A DNA stretch of 20,408 bases, taken from NCBI GenBank assembly GCA_003556835.1, contig PWQG01000425.1:1-20408 (forward strand), given 5' to 3'. Made by a program: the position numbers and the translations under genes. Positions 1 to 7,274 of this stretch are shown piece by piece (within the stretch, counting starts at the first letter, position 1; the number at the start of each line of letters is the position of its first letter). Below the pieces are notes generated by a model. That model saw nothing but the letters and a program-made list of their open reading frames with translations, made no database searches and was not told the DNA's origin. This stretch comes from Gammaproteobacteria bacterium (lineage in GTDB: Bacteria; Pseudomonadota; Gammaproteobacteria; Pseudomonadales; Pseudohongiellaceae).

Positions 1-759
1 GAAGAAACGCCGGAAAAGATTCTCAAGGCAACCATTGACCCGTTGGTCGGCGCGCAGCCCTTCCAGGGTCGGGAGCTGGCTTTCAAGCTGGGGCTGAACG
101 CCACCCAGGTCAAGCAGTTCACCAAGATCTTCCTGGGTCTGGCAAAATTGTTCCAGGAACAGGATCTGGCGCTTCTGGAAATCAACCCGCTGGTGATCAC
201 GGATGAGGGCGATCTGCATTGCCTGGATGCCAAGCTGAACCTGGACGGCAATGCCCTCTATCGGCAGCCGAAACTCAAGGCCATGCATGATCCCTCTCAG
301 GATGACGAGCGCGAAGCGCAGGCAGCCGCTTGGGATCTGAATTATGTGGCCCTGGATGGCAACATCGGCTGCATGGTCAATGGTGCCGGCCTGGCCATGG
401 GGACCATGGACATTGTGCAGCTTCACGGCGGTAGCCCGGCCAACTTCCTGGATGTTGGCGGTGGCGCCACCAAGGAGCGTGTCACCGAAGCGTTCAAGAT
501 CATCCTTTCCGATCAGAGTGTAAAGGCGGTGCTGGTCAACATCTTTGGCGGTATCGTGCGTTGTGACCTGATTGCCGAGGGTATTATCGGTGCGGTCGAG
601 GAAGTCGGTGTGAAAGTGCCCGTGGTTGTACGTCTGGAAGGCAACAACGCCGATATCGGACGCAAGGTGCTGAAAGAAAGCGGTCTGAATATCATCGCGG
701 CGGAAAGCCTGAGTGATGCCGCAGAGAAAGTGGTTGCGGAAGCGGGAGGTGCCAAGTGA
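1..759 (+). CDS. sucC: Succinyl-CoA synthetase beta subunit, 5'-truncated by window edge
   Basis: Beta subunit of the TCA-cycle enzyme that interconverts succinyl-CoA and succinate with formation of ATP or GTP. Reading frame 1 is open from the first base and gives 252 residues up to a TGA stop. The family is about 388 residues, so roughly 135 N-terminal residues, most of the ATP-grasp fold, lie outside the window. Visible hallmarks are GRELAFKLGL, ALLEINPLVIT, NYVALDGNIGCMVNGAGLAM, FLDVGGGATKERV and VNIFGGIVRCDLIAEGI, which match the C-terminal nucleotide-site and subunit-interface part of the family very closely. A TTG at 43 could be mistaken for a start, but the homology continues upstream of it. 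The stop overlaps the sucD start (GTGA), so the two subunits are probably translationally coupled. Identification is secure. Confidence 0.97.
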   Translation, partial: EETPEKILKATIDPLVGAQPFQGRELAFKLGLNATQVKQFTKIFLGLAKLFQEQDLALLEINPLVITDEGDLHCLDAKLNLDGNALYRQPKLKAMHDPSQDDEREAQAAAWDLNYVALDGNIGCMVNGAGLAMGTMDIVQLHGGSPANFLDVGGGATKERVTEAFKIILSDQSVKAVLVNIFGGIVRCDLIAEGIIGAVEEVGVKVPVVVRLEGNNADIGRKVLKESGLNIIAAESLSDAAEKVVAEAGGAK

Positions 760-1628
760 GCATTCTGGTCAACAAGGAAACACGCGTAATCTGTCAGGGT
801 TTCACAGGCGCACAGGGTACCTTCCACTCGGAACAAGCCCTTGAGTACGGCACAAAAATGGTCGGTGGTGTGACACCCGGGAAAGGCGGACAGACCCATC
901 TTGGCCTGCCGGTATTCAATACCGTCAAGGAAGCCGTCGCCGAAACCGGAGCTGAAGCTTCCGTCATCTATGTGCCTGCACCGTTCTGCAAGGATTCGAT
1001 CCTGGAAGCCGCTTTTGGTGGCATAAAGCTGATCGTCTGCATCACCGAAGGCATCCCGACCCTCGACATGCTGGAAGCCAAGGTCAAGTGTGACGAGCTG
1101 GGTGTGCGTCTGATCGGTCCCAACTGTCCGGGTGTCATCACGCCGGGCGAGTGCAAGATCGGCATCATGCCCGGGTACATCCACAAGCCTGGCAAGGTGG
1201 GTATTGTCTCCCGCTCCGGGACACTGACCTATGAGGCAGTCAAGCAGACCACGGATTTCGGCTACGGCCAGTCGTCCTGCGTGGGGATTGGTGGTGACCC
1301 GATACCGGGCTCCAACTTCATTGATATCCTTGAACTGTTTGAAAAGGATCCTGACACGGAAGCCATCGTGATGATCGGCGAGATTGGTGGCACCGCTGAA
1401 GAAGAGGCGGCTGCGTGGATCAAGGATAACGTCAGCAAGCCGGTGGTATCCTATATTGCCGGTGTCACTGCACCTCCCGGTAAACGCATGGGCCACGCTG
1501 GTGCCATCATTTCCGGTGGTAAAGGTACGGCGGACGACAAGTTTGCCGCACTGCAGGATGCCGGGGTCAAGACAGTGCGAAGTCTGGCCGATATCGGCAA
1601 GGCGCTCCAGGAAGTCACCGGCTGGTGA
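756..1628 (+). CDS. sucD: Succinyl-CoA synthetase alpha subunit
   Basis: Alpha subunit of succinyl-CoA synthetase, which binds CoA and carries the phosphohistidine intermediate. It has 290 residues, about the family length. An N-terminal CoA-binding Rossmann domain (VICQGFTGAQGTFHSEQA, residues 11-28) is followed by GPNCPGVITPGECKIGIMPG (121-140) and the active-site segment GKRMGHAGAIISGGKGTA (242-259). His247 corresponds to the phosphorylated histidine of the E. coli enzyme (His246). The start is GTG at 756, overlapping the sucC stop by four bases, with a GGGAGGT ribosome binding site at 744-750. The gene ends the suc operon and is followed at once by a strong hairpin terminator. Confidence 0.97.
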   Translation: MSILVNKETRVICQGFTGAQGTFHSEQALEYGTKMVGGVTPGKGGQTHLGLPVFNTVKEAVAETGAEASVIYVPAPFCKDSILEAAFGGIKLIVCITEGIPTLDMLEAKVKCDELGVRLIGPNCPGVITPGECKIGIMPGYIHKPGKVGIVSRSGTLTYEAVKQTTDFGYGQSSCVGIGGDPIPGSNFIDILELFEKDPDTEAIVMIGEIGGTAEEEAAAWIKDNVSKPVVSYIAGVTAPPGKRMGHAGAIISGGKGTADDKFAALQDAGVKTVRSLADIGKALQEVTGW

Positions 1629-1634
1629 TTCCTG

Positions 1635-1679
1635 AAAAGCCCGGAATAGCCTGAAAAGGGGTACTTTCCGGGCTTTTTT
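1635..1679 (+). terminator. Rho-independent terminator of the suc operon
   Basis: A perfect 12-bp stem, AAAAGCCCGGAA (1635-1646) with TTCCGGGCTTTT (1666-1677), encloses a 19-base loop and ends in a run of six T (1674-1679). It starts 7 bases after the sucD stop and separates the suc genes from the TonB2 operon. Confidence 0.9.
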
Positions 1680-2136
1680 ATTGCTGAAATTTATGCGTTG
1701 AGAGGTTCAAAAAAAAGGACGGGTTGTGTTAGTCTTAAACCGTTCTTTGGCAAGGATGGCCAAATTCAACGCCAACGGGTGCGATCTTGCGGCCATTGGT
1801 TACCAAAGCGCTCATTGTAACCAGGAGTGTGTAGATTGGTAACCTTTTTGTGGGGTTGCGTCGGATGGAGTTGGTAAAGGGAAAATCGAAGCAGGGAGTG
1901 CTGGCAGGGAAACAGTTACTGTGGTGTGAGAAATCACATCGGCACAATAACGAGAAAAGTACGTTACAAGTGTGCAGTTGCACAGAGTGCAGTAAATCAA
2001 CAGTACAACTGTATAAAGAAGTAGTAGAGGTCACGTCGGAAACCGATCGACCATGACAATGCTGACCGCAGCGACGGCTTTCAGACGTCATTTCGATTTT
2101 GGTGGAAGAGTGTTTAATACAATAACAGGATGGCAC
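1680..2136 (+). promoter_or_regulatory. Gene-free control region upstream of the DUF3450/TonB2 operon
   Basis: I see no convincing gene in the 457 bases between the suc terminator and the DUF3450 start. The region is visibly more AT-rich than the genes around it and holds short perfect inverted repeats: TTTGGC/GCCAAA (1746-1764), TTGGT-T-ACCAA (1796-1806), GGT-A-ACC (1838-1844), ACAGT-T-ACTGT (1912-1922), TGTGA-N4-TCACA (1925-1938), GTGCA-GT-TGCAC (1972-1983) and ACAGT-ACA-ACTGT (2000-2012). Possible -10 boxes are TATAAA at 2012-2017 and TACAAT at 2118-2123; neither has a good -35 at normal spacing. I find no recognisable Fur box, which matters because an iron-uptake TonB system might be expected to have one. 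A promoter here is inferred from position; its exact place is uncertain. Confidence 0.5.
2127..2130 (+). promoter_or_regulatory. Ribosome binding site fixing the DUF3450 start
   Basis: AGGA lies six bases before the ATG at 2137. It supports that start over an upstream in-frame ATG at 2053, which would put 28 extra residues in front of the signal peptide. Confidence 0.6.
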
Positions 2137-2931
2137 ATGAATAACCGTCGATTATATTTCAAGGTGCTGGCTCCGCTCTCGTTAGTCGTAGCCGGTTCAG
2201 CCCAGGCCCAGACAGCCGATGTCGACACCAGTCCGATTGGTGAGGCAATGAGTGTCGTGGAGCAGACGAACAGGGCGGCAATCGAGTCGCAGGAAACCAT
2301 AAATCGTCTGTCCAGCTCGGCCAACTCGCTCTTTGATGAGTTCAGGGTTGAGAACGACAACCTGGAAGCGTTGCTGGTACTCAACGCCGGCTGGCGCCGG
2401 CAGATTTCAATACAGGAGCAGGAGCTCGATACGATTGCCGAGTCCATTGCCGAAGTTCGCAATGTGACCCAGGAGCTGCCGTTGCTCATGCAGAAGATGG
2501 TCAGCAGCGTGGAGCAGTTCATCGAGCTTGACCTGCCTTTCCGGCTTCGAGAGCGACGTGAGCGCTTGGAGTTCGTGAAGCGTGCTATCGATAACCCGAG
2601 TGTCTCCAACGCCGAGCGATTCCGTCAGATTCTTTCCCTGTATCAGAACGAGACCGCCTATGGTCGAACTCATGAGACTTATCCAACGACGTTGACCATC
2701 GATGGCGTCGAAAGGGATGTCGATATGATGCGGGTCGGACGTATTGCCCTGACGTATCAGACGAAGGATCGCAGCCTGACCGGCGCTTGGGACCGTGATG
2801 CCCGTGAGTGGGTGTCTTTGACGCCTGCTGAATATCGCGCCCAGGTCCAGTATGCCATGCGAGTCTCTGCAGGTCTGGTTGCACCAGACATCATTGAAAT
2901 GCCCATCACCGCGCCGGAGTTAGCACAGTGA
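2137..2931 (+). CDS. DUF3450 family periplasmic coiled-coil protein, TonB2-cluster partner
   Basis: 264-residue protein of the DUF3450 family. Members sit next to ttpC/exbB2/exbD2/tonB2 in Vibrio and other marine gammaproteobacteria; the molecular function is not known to me. Residues 1-24 look like a Sec signal peptide (MNNRR, a hydrophobic stretch, then AGSAQAQ with likely cleavage after Ala24). Residues 40-150 are mostly charged helical sequence with coiled-coil character, ending in the family-typical LDLPFRLRERRERL (131-144). The C-terminal half has RVGRIALTYQTKD (199-211) and a Trp-containing segment near 218-226. No other membrane segment is seen, so it is probably a soluble periplasmic protein. 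The start at 2137 was chosen for the signal peptide and ribosome binding site. Its stop overlaps the next start (GTGA), pointing to coupled expression with the TtpC-like protein. Confidence 0.85.
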   Translation: MNNRRLYFKVLAPLSLVVAGSAQAQTADVDTSPIGEAMSVVEQTNRAAIESQETINRLSSSANSLFDEFRVENDNLEALLVLNAGWRRQISIQEQELDTIAESIAEVRNVTQELPLLMQKMVSSVEQFIELDLPFRLRERRERLEFVKRAIDNPSVSNAERFRQILSLYQNETAYGRTHETYPTTLTIDGVERDVDMMRVGRIALTYQTKDRSLTGAWDRDAREWVSLTPAEYRAQVQYAMRVSAGLVAPDIIEMPITAPELAQ

Positions 2932-4334
2932 AGAATATAATCAAATATGCCAGTCTTTCTTTGTCAGGTCTTGCCCTGGCGTTTTCAGCGCAGGTTCATT
3001 CCCAGCAGCCTGCAGCCAACCTCGGTGAGCTGTTGCGTGCTGTCGAAGAGAACCGGGTCGTCGAATCCGAAGAGCACCGTGAACGGGAGCAGCGCTTCCA
3101 GCAGGAAGTAGATCAGCAGCAGCAGATCCTGGATGAAACCCGAGAGCGTATCAGCGAGGAAGAAGCCGAAAACGCGCGACTCGAAAACCAGTTTGACCAG
3201 AATCGCCAGGAGCTCTCCGAGCGTCGTGCCCAGCTGCGTGAGGTTCGTGCCAACCTCAACGAACTGCTGGGTACCATCCAGGGTGTTGCCGGTGACTTCC
3301 GCAGCATTTTCGACAACTCGCTGGTCAGTGCCCAGTATCCGGGCCGCAACGAGTTCCTGGATGGCTTCATCGAGCGTGTGGCCAGTGATACCGAGCAGGT
3401 GCGTGTCGATGAAATCGAACGCTTCTGGTACTACATGCAGCAGGAAATGACCGAGTCCGGTCGTGTCGTGCAGTATGAGGATCGTGTCGGTCTGCCTTCT
3501 GGTGAACAGGAAAACCGCACGATCACTCGTATCGGTTCCTTCAATGCGATTGGTAACGGCGAATACCTGTCCTACGATGGCTCTGTGGGCCACCTCCAGG
3601 TTCTGCCACGTCAGCCCTCCGACCGCATGCTGTCGCAGGCTCGTGCCCTGGAAGCCGCCGCTGGCGGTGACGGTGTCTACCGGGTCGGTATCGACCCCAC
3701 TGGTGCCATGGGTGGCAGCCTGATGGCCAACCTGATCAACTTCCCGACCTGGGACGAGCAGGTTACCGAGAATGCCGGCATCATCGGCTTCATCATCATC
3801 GGTATTGGTGCCCTGGCGATTCTGGTGGCCCTGATCCGCTCCTTCATGCTGACCCTGGTTGCCGCCAAGGTGAATGCCCAGGTCAAGGCCGACAAGGCCA
3901 GCAAGAACAACCCGCTGGGTCGCATCCTGCTGGTGGCCGAGTCCAATTCCAACACGGACACGGAAACCCTGGAACTCAAGCTGGGTGAAGCCATCCTGCA
4001 GGAAACACCTGCGCTGGAGCGCTTCCTGACCTTCATCAAGATCATCGCAACCGTAGCGCCTCTCATGGGTCTGCTCGGTACGGTGACCGGTATGATCCAG
4101 GTCTTCCAGCAGATCACCGTGTACGGTGCCGGTGACCCGACCATCATGGCCGGTGGTATCTCCATGGCATTGATGACAACGGTACTGGGTATCACCGTCG
4201 CCATCCCGACCGTGCTGATGCACACCTGGGTCAAGAGCAAAGCCGATCGCATCATCCATATTCTGGAAGAACAGGCGACCGGTATCATTGCTACCAAAGC
4301 CGAGTCTTCTGCCAACAAAGCGCAGCAGGGCTGA
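2928..4334 (+). CDS. ttpC: TtpC-like ExbB/TolQ/MotA-family protein with periplasmic coiled coil
   Basis: 468 residues, matching the architecture of TtpC, the extra component that Vibrio TonB2 systems need for iron uptake. A signal peptide (1-25, ending HSQ) precedes a long highly charged coiled coil (about 35-115, rich in E, Q and R), then a periplasmic domain (about 120-280) with FWYYMQQEM. A membrane segment follows at 285-312, and the ExbB/TolQ channel domain occupies about 365-440: APLMGLLGTVTGMIQVF (377-393) and GGISMALMTTVLGITVAIP (409-427). The conserved threonines are present (Thr385, Thr418), but the position of E. coli ExbB Glu176 is Met413. The GTG start overlaps the previous stop, with GGAG eight bases upstream. 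It probably joins or modulates the ExbB2/ExbD2 motor. The symbol is given by architecture and gene context. Confidence 0.85.
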   Translation: MKNIIKYASLSLSGLALAFSAQVHSQQPAANLGELLRAVEENRVVESEEHREREQRFQQEVDQQQQILDETRERISEEEAENARLENQFDQNRQELSERRAQLREVRANLNELLGTIQGVAGDFRSIFDNSLVSAQYPGRNEFLDGFIERVASDTEQVRVDEIERFWYYMQQEMTESGRVVQYEDRVGLPSGEQENRTITRIGSFNAIGNGEYLSYDGSVGHLQVLPRQPSDRMLSQARALEAAAGGDGVYRVGIDPTGAMGGSLMANLINFPTWDEQVTENAGIIGFIIIGIGALAILVALIRSFMLTLVAAKVNAQVKADKASKNNPLGRILLVAESNSNTDTETLELKLGEAILQETPALERFLTFIKIIATVAPLMGLLGTVTGMIQVFQQITVYGAGDPTIMAGGISMALMTTVLGITVAIPTVLMHTWVKSKADRIIHILEEQATGIIATKAESSANKAQQG

Positions 4335-4344
4335 GGGAGGTAGA

Positions 4345-4866
4345 ATGTATTTTGCTCTGCTTGACGGCTATGAAGCCATCACGGACTTTCTTGCCAGAGG
4401 CGGGCCGGTGCTTACCATCATCGGCATCCTCCTCCTGGTGAAGTGGTCCATGATATTCGAGCGGATCTGGTACCTGCATTCCACGCATGCCAAGCGGGTC
4501 AAACAGACCCTGGCGGCGTGGAACGCCCGCGAGGACAAGCGTTCCTGGCGGGCCCACCAGATCCGGAACATGATGATTTCCGAGGTTCGCCTGGATCTCA
4601 AGACCAGCCTTCCGTTGATTGAAAGCCTGGTGGTGGTCTGTCCGCTGCTGGGTCTGATCGGAACGGTAACCGGCATGATCGAGGTCTTCTATGTAATGGC
4701 TCTCACCGGTGGTGGCGACGCACGCGATATGGCGGGCGGTGTCTCCAGGGCGACCATCCCGACCATGGCTGGAATGGTGGGCGCATTGTCCGGGATCTTT
4801 GCTTCCAACTGGCTCAAGACCCGTATGAACCGGGATCTGGAGCTGCTCGAAGACAATATGGCCTAA
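4345..4866 (+). CDS. exbB2: TonB2-system proton channel protein ExbB2
   Basis: 173-residue inner-membrane protein of the MotA/TolQ/ExbB proton-channel family, about the length of Vibrio ExbB2 and shorter than E. coli ExbB. Three membrane helices are visible: about 20-38, 93-116 and 134-157. Helix 2 carries CPLLGLIGTVTGMIEVF (99-115), with Thr107 matching ExbB Thr148. Helix 3 is GGVSRATIPTMAGMVGALSG (131-150), where Thr140 matches Thr181 but Arg135 stands at the position of E. coli Glu176. The start at 4345 is preceded by GGGAGG at 4335-4340; the frame is open further upstream, but that part overlaps the previous gene. It should form the channel with ExbD2 that turns the proton gradient into TonB2 movement. 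It lies 10 bases after ttpC and 30 before exbD2. Confidence 0.92.
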   Translation: MYFALLDGYEAITDFLARGGPVLTIIGILLLVKWSMIFERIWYLHSTHAKRVKQTLAAWNAREDKRSWRAHQIRNMMISEVRLDLKTSLPLIESLVVVCPLLGLIGTVTGMIEVFYVMALTGGGDARDMAGGVSRATIPTMAGMVGALSGIFASNWLKTRMNRDLELLEDNMA

Positions 4867-4896
4867 ACTGAACGATACGAGACGAAAGGCATAACA

Positions 4897-5307
4897 ATGA
4901 AATCAGGTCTGATGAAAAGAAGAGAGGATGATACCGGTACGGGAGAGATTGACCTTACTCCCATGCTTGATGTGGTGTTCATCCTGCTGATCTTCTTTAT
5001 CGTGACCTCGGTATTCATTACCGAGGCAGGTATCGAAGTGACCAAGCCTGAAGCGTCGACGGCCGAACCGCGTTCCCAGGATCTGATCCTGATCGCGATC
5101 AGCCCGGAGGGCGAAATCTGGATTGATGGCGAAGCCATCGATTCCCGGTTCATCCGGACTCGCTTCGAGCGACGACTTGCGGAAACACCCAACGCATCAG
5201 TGGTCATACAGGGCGACCGGAGTGCCGCCAACGAACACGTGATGACCATTTTGCGGGCGGCCAGGGATGCCGATATCGCCAATGTTTCAATCTCGACGGA
5301 GGACTAG
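4897..5307 (+). CDS. exbD2: TonB2-system protein ExbD2 (ExbD/TolR family)
   Basis: 136-residue inner-membrane protein with one N-terminal membrane helix and a periplasmic domain. The family signature EIDLTPMLDVVFILLIFFIVTS begins at residue 17, and Asp25 in the helix matches the essential proton-carrying aspartate of E. coli ExbD. The periplasmic part has the ExbD/TolR fold pattern: SPEGEIWIDGEAID (about 69-82) and VVIQGDRSAANEHVMTIL (about 108-125). The start at 4897 has AAAGG seven bases upstream; an in-frame ATG at 4912 is possible but has no better ribosome binding site. It acts with ExbB2 and sits between exbB2 and tonB2, as in Vibrio TonB2 clusters. Confidence 0.94.
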   Translation: MKSGLMKRREDDTGTGEIDLTPMLDVVFILLIFFIVTSVFITEAGIEVTKPEASTAEPRSQDLILIAISPEGEIWIDGEAIDSRFIRTRFERRLAETPNASVVIQGDRSAANEHVMTILRAARDADIANVSISTED

Positions 5308-5310
5308 AAA

Positions 5311-5919
5311 ATGATTGCTGTCAGATGGTTGATATCAATTGGTCTCGCTGGCGTCATCACGCTCACCCTGTTCTATTTCATGCAGGCGTTGATCGCAACT
5401 GGATCCCAGCTTGATGAACGACGAGACATCATCCGCATCGTGGATGCCACCATGCCGGATATCGAAATGGAGGTTGTACGCGAAGTTGAAGAGCCGGAAC
5501 CACTGGACGATATGGATGAACCGCCTCCGCAGCAGGATGATCGGCAGTTCGACATGGATGCTGGTGCGGGCCTCAATATAGCTCGCGAACAGGTCAGTAT
5601 GGATACCGGCCTGGATATCGGCGCAGCGGGTATTGGTGCCTCCGATGGTGAAATGCTGCCGCTGGTGAACATTACCCCGACCTATCCCACCCGGGCTGCC
5701 CAGCGTGGTATCGAGGGCTGGTGTCAGGTTGAGTTTACGGTGACTGCCGAAGGTGGTGTGGAAGATGTGGTTGTGGTGGACGCCGAACCGGCGGGCATTT
5801 TCAACAACTCATCCATTCGTGCCGCCCAACGCTTCCGGTTCCAGCCACGCGTGGTTGACGGTCAAGCCGTTCCGGTGCCGGGCGTGCAATACGTATTCCG
5901 TTATCAACTGGAGGACTGA
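5311..5919 (+). CDS. tonB2: TonB2-type energy transducer, short acidic linker
   Basis: 202-residue TonB-family protein that should carry ExbB2/ExbD2 energy across the periplasm to outer-membrane receptors. There is one N-terminal membrane helix (about 6-28), an acidic linker (40-85) with VVREVEEPEPLDDMDEPPPQ, and a C-terminal TonB domain (about 115-200) beginning PLVNITPTYPTRAAQRGIEG. The YP, GIEGWCQVEFTV and AAQRFRFQPRVVDGQAV elements are typical. It differs from classical E. coli TonB in three visible ways: no histidine in the membrane helix (E. coli uses His20), almost no Pro-Lys/Pro-Glu repeats, and a short linker. GGAGG at 5298-5302 serves as the ribosome binding site. It starts 3 bases after exbD2 and ends 3 bases before the TPR gene. 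Confidence 0.9.
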   Translation: MIAVRWLISIGLAGVITLTLFYFMQALIATGSQLDERRDIIRIVDATMPDIEMEVVREVEEPEPLDDMDEPPPQQDDRQFDMDAGAGLNIAREQVSMDTGLDIGAAGIGASDGEMLPLVNITPTYPTRAAQRGIEGWCQVEFTVTAEGGVEDVVVVDAEPAGIFNNSSIRAAQRFRFQPRVVDGQAVPVPGVQYVFRYQLED

Positions 5920-5922
5920 GCC

Positions 5923-7266
5923 ATGATGAAGCTCTGGTTTACACGATGTCGGTCCGCGCTGGCGCTGGCCATGCTGCTGGCTGCGGGTATGACCCTGTCA
6001 TCGATTCCGGTACATGCGGATGATGATGATGACGGCCCGAGACAACCGCCGCCGTCCCGTTCCTCCGATGTGCTCAGTGACCGCGTGTTTCGTATCATCT
6101 CCCGTGTTCAGGAAATGATGAACCCGGAAGATGACAGCGAGCCACAATGGGAACGGGCCAAGAGCGAGCTGGACGGTCTCAACGAGCGTTATGACTCGCT
6201 CAATGATTTTGAGAAGGCGACCCTGCTCAACTTCTATACCAACTACTACCTGGCCCAGGATATGGTCCAGGAAGCGTTGACGGCTTTCGAGCGCATGCTC
6301 ACCATTGAGGACCTGCGGGTTGCACAGCGTACCCGTGCGCTGATGGCGCTGGGTCAGATCTACGCCGGTGAGGAACGCTACGCGGAATCCATCGAAGCCC
6401 TGGAAGAGTGGCGCCGCTGGTCGGAAGAGGAGCGTCCCAATGTGTTCCTGTTGCTGGCCAACAGTCACTACAACCTGGACAACTACGACGAGGCCATTCC
6501 CTACCTGCTGCGCCATATCGAAATGCTGCAGGCAGAGGAGCGTGAGATTCGTCGTAACATCTATTCCCTGCTCAACCTGATGTACATCGAGCAGGAGCGC
6601 TATGATATGGCCCGGGATGTCACCGAGACCATGATCGCGCTGTACGACGAACCCGCTGACTGGCGCAACCTGGCAGCCATCTATGGCTACCTGGACGACA
6701 ACGAGGCACGGCTGCAGGTCATGGAGCTTTCTTTCCAGCAGGACTATATGGCCAGCGAAGCCGAGTTCATGAACCTGGCACAGTCCCTGGCCGGCATGGA
6801 TGCGCCGTGGCGTGGCATTCAGGTGCTCGAGGAGGGCATGCGCCGTGGTATCGTTGAGGAAAATCGCGACAATATGCGTCGATTGACCCAGATGTACATG
6901 ATGGCCTCTGAATTCCAGAATGCCATCGGTCCGGCTTCACGTGCTGCTGATCTGGCCGAGGATGGCGAAGCCTACGACTATCTGGGTTACATCTACTATA
7001 TGAATCGTGAATACGAGGATGCAGTGGATGCACTGCGCCGGGCGCTGGAGCTTGGTCTGGACGATGCCTCAGACGCGCATATGTTCCTGGCACGCTCACT
7101 GGTCGAGCTGGATCGCTTCGATGAAGCGGAGCAATCCGCACGACGGGCGAGCGAGCTGGGCGCCTCCGCAGCCGATTCCTATATAACGTATATCCAGAAC
7201 TCGCGGCAACGTCATGAGACGCTGCAGCGACGTCGCGAAGAAGCGGCGGATTTCTTCCAGTCCTGA
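5923..7266 (+). CDS. Periplasmic TPR-repeat protein, last gene of the TonB2 operon
   Basis: 447 residues. A signal peptide (1-32, ending IPVHA) is followed directly by five aspartates (33-37) and a Pro-rich stretch. The rest is helical and built of tetratricopeptide repeats. The clearest lie at about 140-170 (ALGQIYAGEERYAESIEALEE), 175-205 (ANSHYNLDNYDEAIPYLLRH), 350-381 (YDYLGYIYYMNREYEDAVDA) and 385-416 (MFLARSLVELDRFDEAEQSA). TPR proteins are protein-binding scaffolds, so it probably docks partners of the TonB2 complex or its receptors; the specific role is unknown to me. A TPR gene in the same place occurs in Vibrio TonB2 clusters. GGAGG at 5910-5914, inside the end of tonB2, is its ribosome binding site. 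The next base motif after the stop is a perfect palindrome. Confidence 0.85.
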   Translation: MMKLWFTRCRSALALAMLLAAGMTLSSIPVHADDDDDGPRQPPPSRSSDVLSDRVFRIISRVQEMMNPEDDSEPQWERAKSELDGLNERYDSLNDFEKATLLNFYTNYYLAQDMVQEALTAFERMLTIEDLRVAQRTRALMALGQIYAGEERYAESIEALEEWRRWSEEERPNVFLLLANSHYNLDNYDEAIPYLLRHIEMLQAEEREIRRNIYSLLNLMYIEQERYDMARDVTETMIALYDEPADWRNLAAIYGYLDDNEARLQVMELSFQQDYMASEAEFMNLAQSLAGMDAPWRGIQVLEEGMRRGIVEENRDNMRRLTQMYMMASEFQNAIGPASRAADLAEDGEAYDYLGYIYYMNREYEDAVDALRRALELGLDDASDAHMFLARSLVELDRFDEAEQSARRASELGASAADSYITYIQNSRQRHETLQRRREEAADFFQS

Positions 7267-7274
7267 TCAGGACT
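7259..7274. repeat. Perfect 16-bp palindrome across the TPR-gene stop codon
   Basis: AGTCCTGATCAGGACT is its own reverse complement and includes the TGA stop at 7264-7266. It is followed by a small stem-loop, CGGGCA/TGCCCG (7282-7296), and then by the terminator at 7305. Confidence 0.7.

Noticed and set aside
1746..1764. Sigma-54 promoter at TTTGGCAAGGATGGCC
   Set aside because: The GG and GC elements do not have the required 10-base spacing, and the sequence is better described as an inverted repeat.
1925..1938. CRP-like site TGTGA-N4-TCACA
   Set aside because: The CRP consensus needs six bases between the half-sites; here there are four. Kept only as a palindrome.
1629..2136. Fur box before the TonB2 operon
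   Set aside because: I looked for GATAAT-type repeats and found none in this leader.
1735..2136. Possible small gene on the minus strand in the leader of the TonB2 operon
   Set aside because: The translation is rich in Ser, Cys and His with no known pattern, and it lacks a good ribosome binding site.
2985..4259. Long antisense open frame opposite ttpC
   Set aside because: Composition follows from the codon bias of the ttpC strand, no ribosome binding site or recognisable domain is seen, and the sense gene has clear homology. The same reasoning applies to long antisense frames opposite plsX/fabD and fabD/fabG.
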